Assembly: GCF_016592575.1 (NCBI RefSeq)
Contig: NZ_AP017470.1
Span: 62,001-126,000 of the forward strand
Direction of reading: 5' to 3'
Origin: Thermotomaculum hydrothermale
Lineage (GTDB): Bacteria; Acidobacteriota; Holophagae; Thermotomaculales; Thermotomaculaceae
Length of the DNA stretch: 64,000 bases
The translations under genes and the position numbers were made by a program. Each line of letters starts with the position of its first letter. Positions within the stretch are counted from its first letter, which is position 1. Under the pieces are notes generated by a model that was not told the DNA's origin, searched no databases, and saw only the letters and a program-made list of their open reading frames with translations. Positions 50,508 through 60,091 of the stretch are shown in pieces.

Positions 50508-52451
50508 ATGGCAAAAATAAAGATTACACTGCCTGACGGGAATGTTTTAGAGGTTGAGAAGGGTTCAACCCCTCTTGATGTTGCTGGCTCTATTTCCGAG
50601 GGACTAAAGAGAAGCACTATAGCGGCTAAGTTTAACGGAAAGTTGATTGATGCATATATTCCTTTGAACGAAGACGGTACACTTGAATTGATAACAGAGA
50701 AAAGTGGAGAAGTGGCACTTGACATTTTAAGGCATTCAACAGCACACCTTATGGCTCAGGCTGTTAAAAGACTTTTCCCTGAAACACAGGTAACAATTGG
50801 CCCCACAATTGAAAACGGCTTTTACTACGACTTTGATAAAAAGGATGGATTTTCCCCTGAAGACCTTGAAAAGATTGAAGCAGAGATGAAAAAGATTGTT
50901 AAAGAAAAGATTGATATTAGAAGGGAAGAGGTTTCAAGGGAAGATGCGATTAAGATGTTCAAAGAGATGGGGGAAAACTACAAGGTTGAGTTAATTGAAG
51001 AGTTACCTGAGGGTGAAACTATAAGTATTTACAGGCAGGGGGATTTTGTTGATTTGTGCAGAGGGCCTCATGTGCCGAATACCTCTTTCTTAAAGGTTTT
51101 CAAACTCCTTTCAGTTGCAGGTGCATACTGGAGAGGGGATGAAAAAAATGCAATGCTTCAGAGGATTTACGGTACAGCATTTTTCAAGAAGAGTGATTTG
51201 AAAGATTATCTCAATATGCTTGAAGAGGCAAAGAAGAGAGACCATAGAAAATTGGGAAAAGAATTAGAACTTTTTGCCTTTGAAGATATTGTTGGCGGTG
51301 GCCTTGTTTTCTGGTATCCCAACGGGGCAATTGTTAGAAAGCAGATTGAAGATTTTATGTACAAAGAGCTTGTTAAGAGGGGATACCAGTGGGTAATCTC
51401 TCCCCACATTGCAAAATCGGATTTGTGGAAGACTTCAGGCCATTATTACTATTACAAAGAGAATATGTACAACTTTGAAATTGACGAAGAAGAATTTATT
51501 GTAAAGCCAATGAATTGCCCGTTTCATGTAATGATTTACAAGAGCAAAAAAAGAAGTTACAGGGAATTGCCTATAAGGTATGCGGAAAACGGAACTGTTT
51601 ACAGATACGAAAAATCAGGCACTTTGCACGGGCTTTTAAGGGTTAGAGGCTTTACTCAGGACGATGCGCATATAATCTGCACCCCTGAGCAGGTTCACGA
51701 AGAAATAGAAAAATTAATTGACCTTGCATTGTACATTTATAAGATTTTCGGTTTTGACAAATACAAATTTGAGCTTTCTGTAAGGGATATGAGCAAAAAA
51801 GACAAGTATGCGGGAAGCGATGAAGAGTGGGAAATGGCTGAAGATTCACTTATTAAAGCACTTGAAAAGAAGGGGCTAACATTTGAGAGAATGGAAGGGG
51901 AAGCTGTATTTTACGGCCCAAAAATTGATGTTAAGCTATTCGACTGCTTAAACAGAAAGTGGCAGACAACAACAATACAGTTTGATTTTAACCTTCCAAG
52001 AAGGTTTGGCATGACCTATAAAGGCTCAGATGGGGAAGAGCATACCCCATTTATGATTCACAGGGCTATTTTCGGTTCATGGGAGAGATTTTTTGGAATG
52101 CTTATTGAGCATTATGCTGGTGCTTTCCCAATGTGGCTTGCCCCTGTTCAGGCTGTTATTATTCCAATAACAAGGGATAACAACGAATATGGTGAGAAAA
52201 TCTTTGAAAGACTTACAAACCTTGGATTCAGGGTTAAACTTGACGATAGAAATGAAAAGATGGGCTATAAAATAAGAGAAGCCCAGATGCAGAAAATACC
52301 TTATATGCTAATTGTTGGTAAAAACGAAGCGGAAAACGGAACAGTTTCTTTGAGAATTAGAGGCAAGGGAGATGTGGGAGAGATTTCAGTTGATGAGCTT
52401 GTGGTTAAAATGGAAGGGCTTGTAAAGGCAAGGGCTATAGAATTAACTTGA
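50508..52451 (+). CDS. thrS: Threonyl-tRNA synthetase
   Basis: A 647-residue class II synthetase in the full bacterial form. A TGS domain (1-62) is followed by the editing domain with HSTAHLMAQA and CRGPHVPNT, and the catalytic core with NCPFHVMIY and GFTQDDAHI. The core zinc ligands (Cys of NCPFH plus two His) appear intact. The anticodon-binding domain follows from about 545. TCAGGAG precedes the ATG. There is no T-box leader; the tRNA-Val gene sits just upstream and may be cotranscribed. Confidence 0.97.
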   Translation: MAKIKITLPDGNVLEVEKGSTPLDVAGSISEGLKRSTIAAKFNGKLIDAYIPLNEDGTLELITEKSGEVALDILRHSTAHLMAQAVKRLFPETQVTIGPTIENGFYYDFDKKDGFSPEDLEKIEAEMKKIVKEKIDIRREEVSREDAIKMFKEMGENYKVELIEELPEGETISIYRQGDFVDLCRGPHVPNTSFLKVFKLLSVAGAYWRGDEKNAMLQRIYGTAFFKKSDLKDYLNMLEEAKKRDHRKLGKELELFAFEDIVGGGLVFWYPNGAIVRKQIEDFMYKELVKRGYQWVISPHIAKSDLWKTSGHYYYYKENMYNFEIDEEEFIVKPMNCPFHVMIYKSKKRSYRELPIRYAENGTVYRYEKSGTLHGLLRVRGFTQDDAHIICTPEQVHEEIEKLIDLALYIYKIFGFDKYKFELSVRDMSKKDKYAGSDEEWEMAEDSLIKALEKKGLTFERMEGEAVFYGPKIDVKLFDCLNRKWQTTTIQFDFNLPRRFGMTYKGSDGEEHTPFMIHRAIFGSWERFFGMLIEHYAGAFPMWLAPVQAVIIPITRDNNEYGEKIFERLTNLGFRVKLDDRNEKMGYKIREAQMQKIPYMLIVGKNEAENGTVSLRIRGKGDVGEISVDELVVKMEGLVKARAIELT

Positions 52452-52477
52452 CATATTGCTGTTTTTTAGTTTATATT
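52448..52477 (+). promoter_or_regulatory. infC: Promoter of the infC operon
   Basis: Perfect TTGACA at 52448-52453 (overlapping the thrS stop), an 18-base spacer and TATATT at 52472-52477. The leader to the infC start would be about 25 bases. Confidence 0.7.
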
Positions 52478-52509
52478 TAAGAGCTGATTTTTATGTAGGA
52501 GGTGTATTT

Positions 52510-53055
52510 ATTAGTAGCAAAGGAAAACCGAAAAAGGGTAAAGGCGTAAGGGTTAACGAAGAGATCAGGGGAGACCGTTTAAGGGTTATTGACAGTGACG
52601 GTACTCAACTGGGGATCCTGTCAGCGGAGGAAGCGCTGGCAGCAGCCGAAGCAAGGGGATTAGACCTTGTGGAAGTGGCTCCCGATGCTGATCCACCTGT
52701 TTGCCGAATTATGGATTACGGGAAATATCTGTACACAGAGCAGAAGAGAATGCAGGCGGCCAAGAAGAAGCAGAAAAAGATAGTGGTTAAAGAGATGAAA
52801 TTCAGGCCTAAAATTGACGAACACGACTACAACTTTAAAAAGAATCACATAATCCGGTTTCTCAAAAACGGCGACAGGGTAAAGGTTACAATCAGGTTCA
52901 GAGGTAGGGAGTTGGCACACAAAGACAAGGGTTTTGAAATCCTTGAAAGGCTGAGAGAGGAACTGGAGGAGTTTGGTTATCCTGAAGGGAAACCGACATT
53001 TGATGGTATTAACATGGTTCAGGTATTTATGCCACATAATTCAAAATCAAAATAA
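52510..53055 (+). CDS. infC: Translation initiation factor IF-3
   Basis: A 181-residue IF-3 that binds the 30S subunit and checks start codons. The N-domain VRVNEEIRGDRLRVID and C-domain VKEMKFRPKIDEHDYNFK are intact. No ATG, GTG or TTG fits: AGGAGGT at 52497-52503 is followed after 6 bases by ATT at 52510, so translation starts at AUU, the classical IF-3 start that allows autoregulation. A TTG at 52456 in the same frame lies inside the promoter and is rejected. rpmI and rplT follow, the usual operon. Confidence 0.93.
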   Translation: MSSKGKPKKGKGVRVNEEIRGDRLRVIDSDGTQLGILSAEEALAAAEARGLDLVEVAPDADPPVCRIMDYGKYLYTEQKRMQAAKKKQKKIVVKEMKFRPKIDEHDYNFKKNHIIRFLKNGDRVKVTIRFRGRELAHKDKGFEILERLREELEEFGYPEGKPTFDGINMVQVFMPHNSKSK

Positions 53056-53067
53056 TCGGGAGGAATC

Positions 53068-53265
53068 ATGCCAAAGTTGAAAACTCACAGAGGGGCAGCG
53101 AAGAGATTTAAGATAAGCGCTAAAGGTAAAGTGATTATCAATCACTGCAACAAAAGCCACATTCTTACAAAAAAAGATAGAAAAAGAAAGAGAAGATTAA
53201 GACAGCACGATGTTGCTTTTGCCGGAGATGCAAAGGTAATCAAGAGATTGTTGCCATACGTTTAA
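53068..53265 (+). CDS. rpmI: Ribosomal protein bL35
   Basis: A 65-residue 50S protein with the typical [15 protein letters not shown] start and [15 protein letters not shown] segment; length is normal. GGGAGG precedes the ATG. It lies between infC and rplT in the conserved order. Confidence 0.97.
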   Translation: MPKLKTHRGAAKRFKISAKGKVIINHCNKSHILTKKDRKRKRRLRQHDVAFAGDAKVIKRLLPYV

Positions 53266-53292
53266 CACTAAAAAAAATACAGGGGTGATAAA

Positions 53293-53649
53293 ATGACAAG
53301 AGTAAAAAGAGGACCGAGAAAAAAGAATAGAAGAAAAAAGATTTTAAAATTAGCGAAGGGTTATTATAGCTCGAGGGGTAATCTCTATAGAACCGCTAAA
53401 GAGACTGTTGAAAGAGCGCTTGTTTTTGCATACAGAGACAGAAAGAGAAAAAAGAGAGATTTCAGGTCTCTCTGGATTGCAAGGATTAATGCAGCAGCAA
53501 GAATGTATGATATGAAGTATTCAAACTTTATACACGGGCTTAAGCTTGCTGGTATTGAACTTGACAGAAAGGTTCTTGCTGACATTGCGGTAAACGACAT
53601 TGATGCTTTTGGCAAACTTGTTGAAAAGGCAAAAGAAGCATTAAACTAA
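53293..53649 (+). CDS. rplT: Ribosomal protein bL20
   Basis: A 118-residue 50S assembly protein; [19 protein letters not shown] and [17 protein letters not shown] are typical. In other bacteria L20 represses its own operon by binding the leader or the infC-rpmI region; no obvious L20-binding fold was recognised here. AGGGGTG precedes the ATG. pheS follows after one base. Confidence 0.97.
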   Translation: MTRVKRGPRKKNRRKKILKLAKGYYSSRGNLYRTAKETVERALVFAYRDRKRKKRDFRSLWIARINAAARMYDMKYSNFIHGLKLAGIELDRKVLADIAVNDIDAFGKLVEKAKEALN

Positions 53650-53650
53650 A

Positions 53651-54682
53651 ATGAAACAGGTTCTTGAAAAAATAGAAGAATATAAAAAACAATTTGAAGA
53701 AGAGCTAAACAAGATAGAATCCCTCAAAGCTTTTGAAGAGCTTAGGGTTAAGTATTTAGGAAGAAAGGCAGGGATTGTAAAATCCCTGCTTGACCTTTTA
53801 AGGACAGTTGACAGAGAATTTAAGCCTAAATTAGGCCAGGAGATAAACAAGTTTAAGGTGTTTGTTGAGCAGTCTCTAAAAGAGGCTGGGGAAACAATTA
53901 AGAAAAAACAGCAGGAATTAGAAGAGAAGAAAAAATTCTTTGACATAACCCTTCCAGGTTTCAAAGGCCTTGAAGGGGGGAAACACCCCTTAACAATAAC
54001 AAGGGAATTGATTGAAGAGATTTTTGTATCAATGGGTTATGATATTGCTTCAGGGCCTGAGGTTGAAAGCGACTGGTACAACTTTGAGGCTTTAGGAATC
54101 CCTAAAACCCACCCTGCAAGGGACACTCAGGACACATTTTACATATCAGAGGATGTTGTTTTGAGGACTCACACTTCAAATGTTCAGATTCATGTAATGA
54201 AGACAAGAAAACCCCCGTTTAAGGTAATTATGCCTGGCAGGGTTTATAGAAAAGACGCAGATATTACCCACTCCCCTATGTTTCATCAGATTGAAGGGCT
54301 TGTTGTAGGTGAGAATATTACATTTCAGGATTTAAAAGGCACCCTTGATACATTCTTGAAAAAGCTTTTTGGTGAAAAAGCGAGGCTAAGGTTGAGGCCT
54401 TCTTTCTTCCCTTTCACAGAGCCTTCAGCAGAGGTTGATGTATCATGCATTATGTGTGGTGGAGAAGGGTGCAGGGTTTGCAAAGGAAGTGGCTGGCTTG
54501 AAATTTTAGGGGCAGGGATGGTTGACCCTGTGGTTTTTGAAAATGTTGGCTATGACCCTGAGAAGGTTACAGGTTTTGCCTTTGGTTTAGGTGTTGAGAG
54601 AATTGCAATGCTTAAATACGGCATATCTGACATAAGGCTATTCTTTGACAATGATATAAGATTTTTAAAGCAATTCAGGTAG
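53651..54682 (+). CDS. pheS: Phenylalanyl-tRNA synthetase alpha chain
   Basis: A 343-residue catalytic subunit. An N-terminal coiled coil (1-85) precedes the class II core with HPARDTQDTFYI, LRTHTSNVQIHVM, HQIEGLVVGE and GFAFGLGVERIAMLKYGI. A zinc-ribbon-like CIMCGGEGCRVCKGSG near residue 264 is present. Its start codon is separated by one base from the rplT stop, so translation is probably coupled. Confidence 0.96.
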   Translation: MKQVLEKIEEYKKQFEEELNKIESLKAFEELRVKYLGRKAGIVKSLLDLLRTVDREFKPKLGQEINKFKVFVEQSLKEAGETIKKKQQELEEKKKFFDITLPGFKGLEGGKHPLTITRELIEEIFVSMGYDIASGPEVESDWYNFEALGIPKTHPARDTQDTFYISEDVVLRTHTSNVQIHVMKTRKPPFKVIMPGRVYRKDADITHSPMFHQIEGLVVGENITFQDLKGTLDTFLKKLFGEKARLRLRPSFFPFTEPSAEVDVSCIMCGGEGCRVCKGSGWLEILGAGMVDPVVFENVGYDPEKVTGFAFGLGVERIAMLKYGISDIRLFFDNDIRFLKQFR

Positions 54683-54691
54683 GGAAAAACT

Positions 54692-56737
54692 ATGGAATTC
54701 AGTGTAAAGTGGCTAAAAAGGCATATTAAAACAGATTTAGGGCATGAAAAGATTGCAGAGATTTTAACTGAACAGGGGTTAACTGTTGATTCAATAATTG
54801 AAAAAGAAAATGATGTGATTTTTGACATAGATATTACAACAAACAGGCCTGATGCTATGAATTATTTAGGCCTTGCAAGGGAGATTGCTGCATCGGGGCA
54901 TGGGGAGATTGAATATCCGGAAATTTCTGTTGAGGAAAACTCTTCATGCAAAGCTTCAGATTTTGTCTCTGTTGAGATTGAAGATTCAAGGTGCAAAAGA
55001 TATGTGGCAAGGGTTGTGAAAGATGTAAAAATAGGGCCTTCTCCTGACTGGATGGTTGAATTGCTTGAATCGGTAGGCATTCGCTCTATAAACAATGTTG
55101 TGGATATAACAAACTTTGTTCTGTGGGAAATGGGGCATCCCCTTCATGCCTTTGACTACAGGTTTATTGAAGGTAAAAAGATAATTGTAAGAAGCGCAAA
55201 ACAGGGGGAGAAATTCATTACCCTTGATGGAGTTGAAAGGGAATTAAATCCATCAGATTTGCTAATTGCCGATGCCAAAAGGGGCATTGCACTGGCAGGC
55301 ATTATGGGTGGAGAAAACTCTGAAATCAGGGAAGATACAAAGGATGTTGTAATTGAGTCAGCATATTTTGACCCTGCAACAATAAGAAAAACCTCTAAAA
55401 GACTTGCTCTTCATACAGACTCTTCATACAGGTTTGAGAGGGGCGCAGATATTGAGGTGTTGAAAAAGGCGGCCGACAGGGCAGCTCAGTTAATGGTTGA
55501 GTATGCCGGCGGTACACTTTGCTCTGAGACGATTGATGTTTATCTGGAGAAGTTTGAGCCAAAAAGGGTAAGGCTTTACCTTGACAGGGTAAACAAAATT
55601 CTCGGGAGAAGGATTGAACCAAACTTTATCAAAAAAACCCTTGCTAACTTAGGATTTGACCTTATTGACGAGGGAGAAAATTACTTTGATTATTCAGTTC
55701 CCTCATACAGAGTGGATGTGTGGAGGGAGATTGATTTAATTGAAGAAATTGCAAGGATGTACGGTTACAACAGGTTTGATTCAACATTGCCTTTAATTGT
55801 AACTCCCGGGAAAACAAAAACAGACAGGGATAAAGCAATTGAAGTTGCCTCTGAAGAGTTGATTAAAGCAGGTTTCTTTGAGGCAATTTCTTACTCTTTT
55901 TGTTCAAAAGAGGACAATTTAACTTTAAACCCTGCTGTTGAAGATATGGTTCAAATCTCAAATCCACTTTCTGAAAATATGTCTGTAATGAGAACAACTG
56001 TTTTTGCGTCCTTGTTTTATCCATTTGCAAAAAATGTAAACTATGGCAATAGAAATGCAAGGCTTTTTGAGATAGGCAAAACCTATGTGAAAGACGGAGA
56101 ACTTGCAAAAGAAGAATACTTTGTTTCCGCAATTGCAGTTTCAGGTGAGCATGGCAAAGACTGGAATGGGACAGAGTACACTATTGATTTTTACAGATTA
56201 AAAGGGATAGTTGAAACTATAGTGGAAAGGCTTAATGGTAAAAAGGTTGAGTTTGAAAATATTGATTGGCCTTGCTTTAAGAAAGGTCATGGAGCACGGA
56301 TACTTTTAGATAATGAAGAGATAGGGGCAATAGGTGATTTTTCAGAAAATGTTTTAAATCACTATGAAGTTGATTTGCCTGCAGTTGGCTTTGAATTAAG
56401 CATTGACAGGATTATTGGAAAAGGCTTAAAAGAATTTAAGTACAAGCCTTTCAGCTTATTCCCTAAAGTTGAAAGGGATTCTGCTTTTATCATTGACAAA
56501 ACTATAAAATTTTCCGATATTGAGAAGGTAGTACATTCTCTTGACATTCCATACCTGGTAGATTTCAGGTTGTTTGATAGGTATGAAGGGAAGGGAATAC
56601 CTGAGGGTAAGGTAAGTTTAGCTTTGAATTTTGTTTTTCAGGCTGATGATAGGACTTTAAGCAGTGACGAGGTAAATCAATTGCACGAAAAAATTATTAA
56701 GGCAATTGTTGAAAACTTTGGGGCAGAATTGAGATGA
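54692..56737 (+). CDS. pheT: Phenylalanyl-tRNA synthetase beta chain, short form
   Basis: A 681-residue beta subunit. The N-terminus FSVKWLKRHI passes directly into DVIFDIDITTNRPDAMNYLGLAREIAA within 65 residues, where most bacterial PheT carry an inserted tRNA-binding OB-fold of about 110 residues (usual total near 790-800). The B3/B4 editing region, the B5 domain, the catalytic-like core and the C-terminal anticodon-binding FDX-ACB domain (RDSAFIIDKTIKFSDIEK) are present. The coding frame is unbroken, so the short form is natural and not a deletion by frameshift. Confidence 0.93.
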   Translation: MEFSVKWLKRHIKTDLGHEKIAEILTEQGLTVDSIIEKENDVIFDIDITTNRPDAMNYLGLAREIAASGHGEIEYPEISVEENSSCKASDFVSVEIEDSRCKRYVARVVKDVKIGPSPDWMVELLESVGIRSINNVVDITNFVLWEMGHPLHAFDYRFIEGKKIIVRSAKQGEKFITLDGVERELNPSDLLIADAKRGIALAGIMGGENSEIREDTKDVVIESAYFDPATIRKTSKRLALHTDSSYRFERGADIEVLKKAADRAAQLMVEYAGGTLCSETIDVYLEKFEPKRVRLYLDRVNKILGRRIEPNFIKKTLANLGFDLIDEGENYFDYSVPSYRVDVWREIDLIEEIARMYGYNRFDSTLPLIVTPGKTKTDRDKAIEVASEELIKAGFFEAISYSFCSKEDNLTLNPAVEDMVQISNPLSENMSVMRTTVFASLFYPFAKNVNYGNRNARLFEIGKTYVKDGELAKEEYFVSAIAVSGEHGKDWNGTEYTIDFYRLKGIVETIVERLNGKKVEFENIDWPCFKKGHGARILLDNEEIGAIGDFSENVLNHYEVDLPAVGFELSIDRIIGKGLKEFKYKPFSLFPKVERDSAFIIDKTIKFSDIEKVVHSLDIPYLVDFRLFDRYEGKGIPEGKVSLALNFVFQADDRTLSSDEVNQLHEKIIKAIVENFGAELR

Positions 56738-56949
56738 TAGAAAATCTTTTAAAAGAGCTTGAATACAAATTAAATGCAGTTATAGATCAGAACGGGAAAT
56801 TAAAACAGGAAGTTGAATCTCTCAGAAGTGAAGTTGAAAGGTTAAGGATTGAAAACGGAGAGATGTTAAAAAAGATTGAAATTTTGAAAAACGCTGAAAA
56901 AACAGTTGAGGGTTTAATTGAGAAGGTAAACAGGCTCATTGAAAACTAA
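56734..56949 (+). CDS. Small coiled-coil protein, ZapB-like
   Basis: A 71-residue protein predicted to be one long coiled coil with heptads (LKQEVESLRSEVERLRIENGE). Its ATG overlaps the pheT stop. Location directly before zapA and its size suggest a ZapB-type cell-division factor, but the low-complexity sequence gives no firm homology. Confidence 0.65.
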   Translation: MIENLLKELEYKLNAVIDQNGKLKQEVESLRSEVERLRIENGEMLKKIEILKNAEKTVEGLIEKVNRLIEN

Positions 56950-56961
56950 AGAGAGATAAAA

Positions 56962-57267
56962 ATGACACTAAATAAATACAACATAGAAGTATTTGGAAAA
57001 GAATTTACTATATCCTCAAAAGAAAAAGAAGAGCATGTTTACAAGATTGTAAATTACCTTGACGCAAAAATGAGGGAGGTTTCATCCCAGACCGGGGTGA
57101 TAGACTTTTACAATGTTTTGTTGTTAACTTCCATTGTCCTTGTTAACAACTATTTAACATTGTTAGGAGATTGTAATAAAAAAGAAAAAGACTTAAAGTA
57201 CGCCAAAAAGATTAAAGAGTTAATTAACCTGATTGACAGTTCTTTGGAAAGAAAAGATTTCCTGTGA
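56962..57267 (+). CDS. zapA: Cell division protein ZapA
   Basis: A 101-residue protein: the N-terminal beta part with YNIEVFGKEFTISSKE and the long C-terminal helix fit ZapA, which cross-links FtsZ filaments at the division site. The typical LLTSIVLVNNYL stretch precedes the helix. 6S RNA follows at once, an arrangement known in many bacteria. Confidence 0.88.
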   Translation: MTLNKYNIEVFGKEFTISSKEKEEHVYKIVNYLDAKMREVSSQTGVIDFYNVLLLTSIVLVNNYLTLLGDCNKKEKDLKYAKKIKELINLIDSSLERKDFL

Positions 57268-57424
57268 AACCCGTGATGGTGGGCAAATTTTGAGCCAACA
57301 CCATATTTTAGGGAGTCAGATATTCCAGGGGCGAGCAGGCCTGATTGTTACAGGAAGCCCGAACTGGAATAGAGACGCCCACCTGACGAGGTCAGGGTCA
57401 AATATTGCCGCCACACGGTTTCAC
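57264..57424 (+). ncRNA. ssrS: 6S RNA
   Basis: The closing stem pairs GTGAAAC-CGTG (57264-57275, one bulged C) with CACG-GTTTCAC (57414-57424), 11 pairs. Inside, GGTGGGC at 57278-57284 pairs with GCCCACC at 57377-57383, and the sequence contains the usual TGAGCCAACACC and CACCTGACGAGGTCAGGGT-like parts with a large interior asymmetric bubble. 6S RNA binds the housekeeping RNA polymerase and lowers transcription in stationary phase. Position between zapA and rny supports this. A perfect TTGACA at 57233-57238 may be its -35 box, although the -10 region is poor. End points are accurate to a few bases. Confidence 0.88.
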
Positions 57425-57458
57425 GGGGTTTTTCGTGGCGTAAGATGGGGAGGTTGAA

Positions 57459-59024
57459 ATGACTATTGTACCGTGGATTATTGCAGGAGCTCTTTTCCTG
57501 ATTCTGCTGGGTTTGATAGGTTTTATTGCCTATAAATCCAGAAAAGACAGACAGCTTCTTGAAACTGCCGAATATAAAGTAAAAAATATCATTGAAAGCG
57601 CAAAAAAAGAAGCAGAGCAGATAAAAAAAGCGGCAGAGATTGAAGTAAGAGAAATCAAACAACAGATTAGAGACAAGATTGAAAAAGAATTAGAAGGCAA
57701 AAGAAGACATCTTGAAGAGTTAGAGAAAAAGTTAGACAAGAAAGAGGACATTTTAGAGCAAAGGTCTAATTACCTTGACAAGAAAGACCTTGAATTGCAA
57801 CAGAAGGAAAGAGAATTAAAGCAGTTGCAGGAAGGCCTTATTAAAGACAGAGAAGAATTGCAGAAATTAATTTCCAAAGAGATGGAGACTTTGGAGCAGA
57901 TTTCAGGTTATTCAAGGGAAGAGGCTAAGAGAGAGTTAATGAGGTTGCTTGAAGAAGACGCTAAAAAGGATATTGTTAAAAAGCTCAGAAAAATGGAAGA
58001 AGAAGCTGAGTTTACAGCCAAAAACAAGGCAAGGGAAATTATCAGCCTTGCTATTCAAAAATCTGCCTCAGACTATGTTTCAGAATCCACAGTTTCTGTT
58101 GTGGATTTGCCTAACGATGAGATGAAGGGTAGAATTATTGGTAGAGAGGGAAGAAATATCAGGGCAATTGAAAAGGCAACAGGGGTTGATTTAATTATTG
58201 ACGATACCCCTGAGGCTGTAATTTTATCCTCATTTGACCCAATAAGAAGGGAAGTTGCAAGGCTTGCACTTGAAAAACTTATTGCAGACGGCAGAATTCA
58301 CCCTGCGAGAATTGAAGATGTTGTAGAAAAGGTAAAACTTGAGCTTGATGCAGAAATCAAAAAAGAGGGTGAAAACACTGTATTTGAATTAGGAATAGGA
58401 GATATTCACCCTAAACTTATAAAATTAATTGGAAGGTTGAAGTACAGAACTTCTTATGGCCAGAATATTTTGCAGCACTCTAAAGAGGTTGCATACATTG
58501 CCGCTTTCATGGCTCATGAGTTAGGGGCAAATGTTAAGGTTGCAAAGAGGGCTGCACTTCTCCACGATATAGGAAAGGCTATTGACAAAGAGGTTGAGGG
58601 AACACACGTTGAAATAGGTGTTGATTTGTTGAGGCGTTTCGGCGAATCTGAAGAGGTTATCCATGCTGTTGAGGCACACCACGGAGATGTTGAACCAAAG
58701 ACAGTTGAGGCGGTTATAGTTCAGTCTGCGGATGCTTTAAGCGCAGCAAGGCCTGGCGCAAGAAGAGAAATTCTGGAAAGTTATATAAGAAGGCTTGAAA
58801 AGCTTGAAGAAATTGCTTCCTCTTTTGAAGGGGTACATAAATCCTATGCTATTCAGGCAGGAAGAGAAATCAGGGTTATTGTTAACAGCGACCTTGTTGA
58901 CGATGATAAAATCTACTGGCTTTCAAAAGAGATAGCAAGAAGGATTGAAGAAGAGTTAGATTATCCGGGACAGATTAAGGTAACCATTATAAGGGAAACA
59001 AGGGCTGTTGAGTACGCAAGGTAA
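57459..59024 (+). CDS. rny: Ribonuclease Y
   Basis: A 521-residue membrane-anchored endoribonuclease that starts mRNA decay. There is an N-terminal membrane segment (about 3-24), then a very long coiled coil (to about 200), a KH domain ([20 protein letters not shown]), and an HD domain with metal-binding LLHDIGKAI and [14 protein letters not shown] lies before the ATG. It is followed by ymdB as in many bacteria. Confidence 0.96.
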   Translation: MTIVPWIIAGALFLILLGLIGFIAYKSRKDRQLLETAEYKVKNIIESAKKEAEQIKKAAEIEVREIKQQIRDKIEKELEGKRRHLEELEKKLDKKEDILEQRSNYLDKKDLELQQKERELKQLQEGLIKDREELQKLISKEMETLEQISGYSREEAKRELMRLLEEDAKKDIVKKLRKMEEEAEFTAKNKAREIISLAIQKSASDYVSESTVSVVDLPNDEMKGRIIGREGRNIRAIEKATGVDLIIDDTPEAVILSSFDPIRREVARLALEKLIADGRIHPARIEDVVEKVKLELDAEIKKEGENTVFELGIGDIHPKLIKLIGRLKYRTSYGQNILQHSKEVAYIAAFMAHELGANVKVAKRAALLHDIGKAIDKEVEGTHVEIGVDLLRRFGESEEVIHAVEAHHGDVEPKTVEAVIVQSADALSAARPGARREILESYIRRLEKLEEIASSFEGVHKSYAIQAGREIRVIVNSDLVDDDKIYWLSKEIARRIEEELDYPGQIKVTIIRETRAVEYAR

Positions 59025-59027
59025 AAA

Positions 59028-59825
59028 ATGAAAATTCTCTTTATTGGTGATATTGTCGGAAAAACAGGCAGGGCTTCGGTAAAGGAAGTTCTGCCTGTTC
59101 TTTTTAAGAAAGAAAATATCGATTACACAATTGCAAACTGCGAAAACCTTGCCCACGGCAATGGAATTACAGAGGAAACAATTCAGGAGATGAGGCAGGC
59201 AGGGATTAACTGTTTTACCTCTGGAAACCATATATTTGATAAAAAGGCTGCTTTAGAATTTATTGAAGACTATCCAGATGTTTTAAGGCCGTTAAATTAT
59301 CCCCCTTCAGTTCCCGGCAATACATACAGGATTGAAAAACTGCCTGGTAACAAAACACTTTTAATAACAAATTTGCTTGGAAGGGCTTTTATGCCTCCAA
59401 TTGACTGTCCTTTCAGGGCTTTAGAAAGGTTGCTTGAAGAAAAAAAAGCTGATTACATTTTTGTTGACTTTCATGCAGAGGCAACGGCAGAAAAGGCAGC
59501 TTTTGCAAATTACTTTGATGGTAAAATCGATATTGTTGTTGGCACCCATACCCATGTTCAAACTGCAGATGAGAGAATGCTTCCCAATGGCACCCTTTTT
59601 ATTACCGATGTTGGAATGTGCGGTGCGTCAGACTCAATAATAGGGGTAAAGAAAGAGGGTGCAATAAAGAGAATGGTTACAGGATTGCCTCAAAGGTTTG
59701 AGCCTGCCGGAGGAGACTGGTGGTTTTGTGCAGTTATTGTTGAATTAGATGATAATATAAGAAGCATAAAAAGAATTTTCTTTAAATCAAAAAAGGAGTT
59801 TGAGGAATGGAGATTGAAGAATTAA
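59028..59825 (+). CDS. YmdB/TIGR00282-family metallophosphoesterase
   Basis: A 265-residue protein with metal-site motifs LFIGDIVGKTGR, NCENLAHGNGI, SGNHIFD and VGTHTHVQTAD in the family order. Bacillus YmdB is a phosphodiesterase acting on cyclic nucleotides and linked to RNase Y; the rny-ymdB pairing here fits that. It starts three bases after rny, and its 3' end overlaps the next gene by 19 bases. Confidence 0.9.
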   Translation: MKILFIGDIVGKTGRASVKEVLPVLFKKENIDYTIANCENLAHGNGITEETIQEMRQAGINCFTSGNHIFDKKAALEFIEDYPDVLRPLNYPPSVPGNTYRIEKLPGNKTLLITNLLGRAFMPPIDCPFRALERLLEEKKADYIFVDFHAEATAEKAAFANYFDGKIDIVVGTHTHVQTADERMLPNGTLFITDVGMCGASDSIIGVKKEGAIKRMVTGLPQRFEPAGGDWWFCAVIVELDDNIRSIKRIFFKSKKEFEEWRLKN

Positions 59826-60082
59826 CTATAGAATGGTATGACAATGGCGAATTGGTTGTTGAGGAACTTGATAAGTTTGTACTGTCAAAGGGTGGTGCAT
59901 GGGTTACCGTTGTTTACCTTTACAGGGAAAAGGGTAGGGACGGTGAATTTGGAGAAAAGAAGATAAGGCTTGTAAAGTACCAAAAGAGAAACGGGAAATA
60001 CAATGTCCACTCTAAATTTAACATTACAAATGAAAAACAGGTAAAAAAGCTTGTTGAGAAGCTTGAAGAGTGGTTTAAATAG
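59807..60082 (+). CDS. Small conserved protein of unknown function
   Basis: A 91-residue soluble protein, compact and charged, with EWYDNGELVVEELDKFVLSKG (seen in two pieces: IEWYDNGELVVEEL and FVLSKGGAWVTVVYLYRE), KYQKRNGKYNVHSKFNI and a final KKLVEKLEEWF helix. I recall similar hypothetical proteins in sulfate-reducing and related diderms but no named function. AAGGAG at 59793-59798 supports the ATG inside the end of ymdB; overlap suggests coupling. Confidence 0.65.
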   Translation: MEIEELTIEWYDNGELVVEELDKFVLSKGGAWVTVVYLYREKGRDGEFGEKKIRLVKYQKRNGKYNVHSKFNITNEKQVKKLVEKLEEWFK

Positions 60083-60091
60083 GATTTTAAA

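Noticed and set aside
52456-52509. TTG start giving an IF-3 with 18 extra residues
   Set aside because: The codon lies within the promoter, has no ribosome binding site, and the extra residues are hydrophobic and unlike IF-3.
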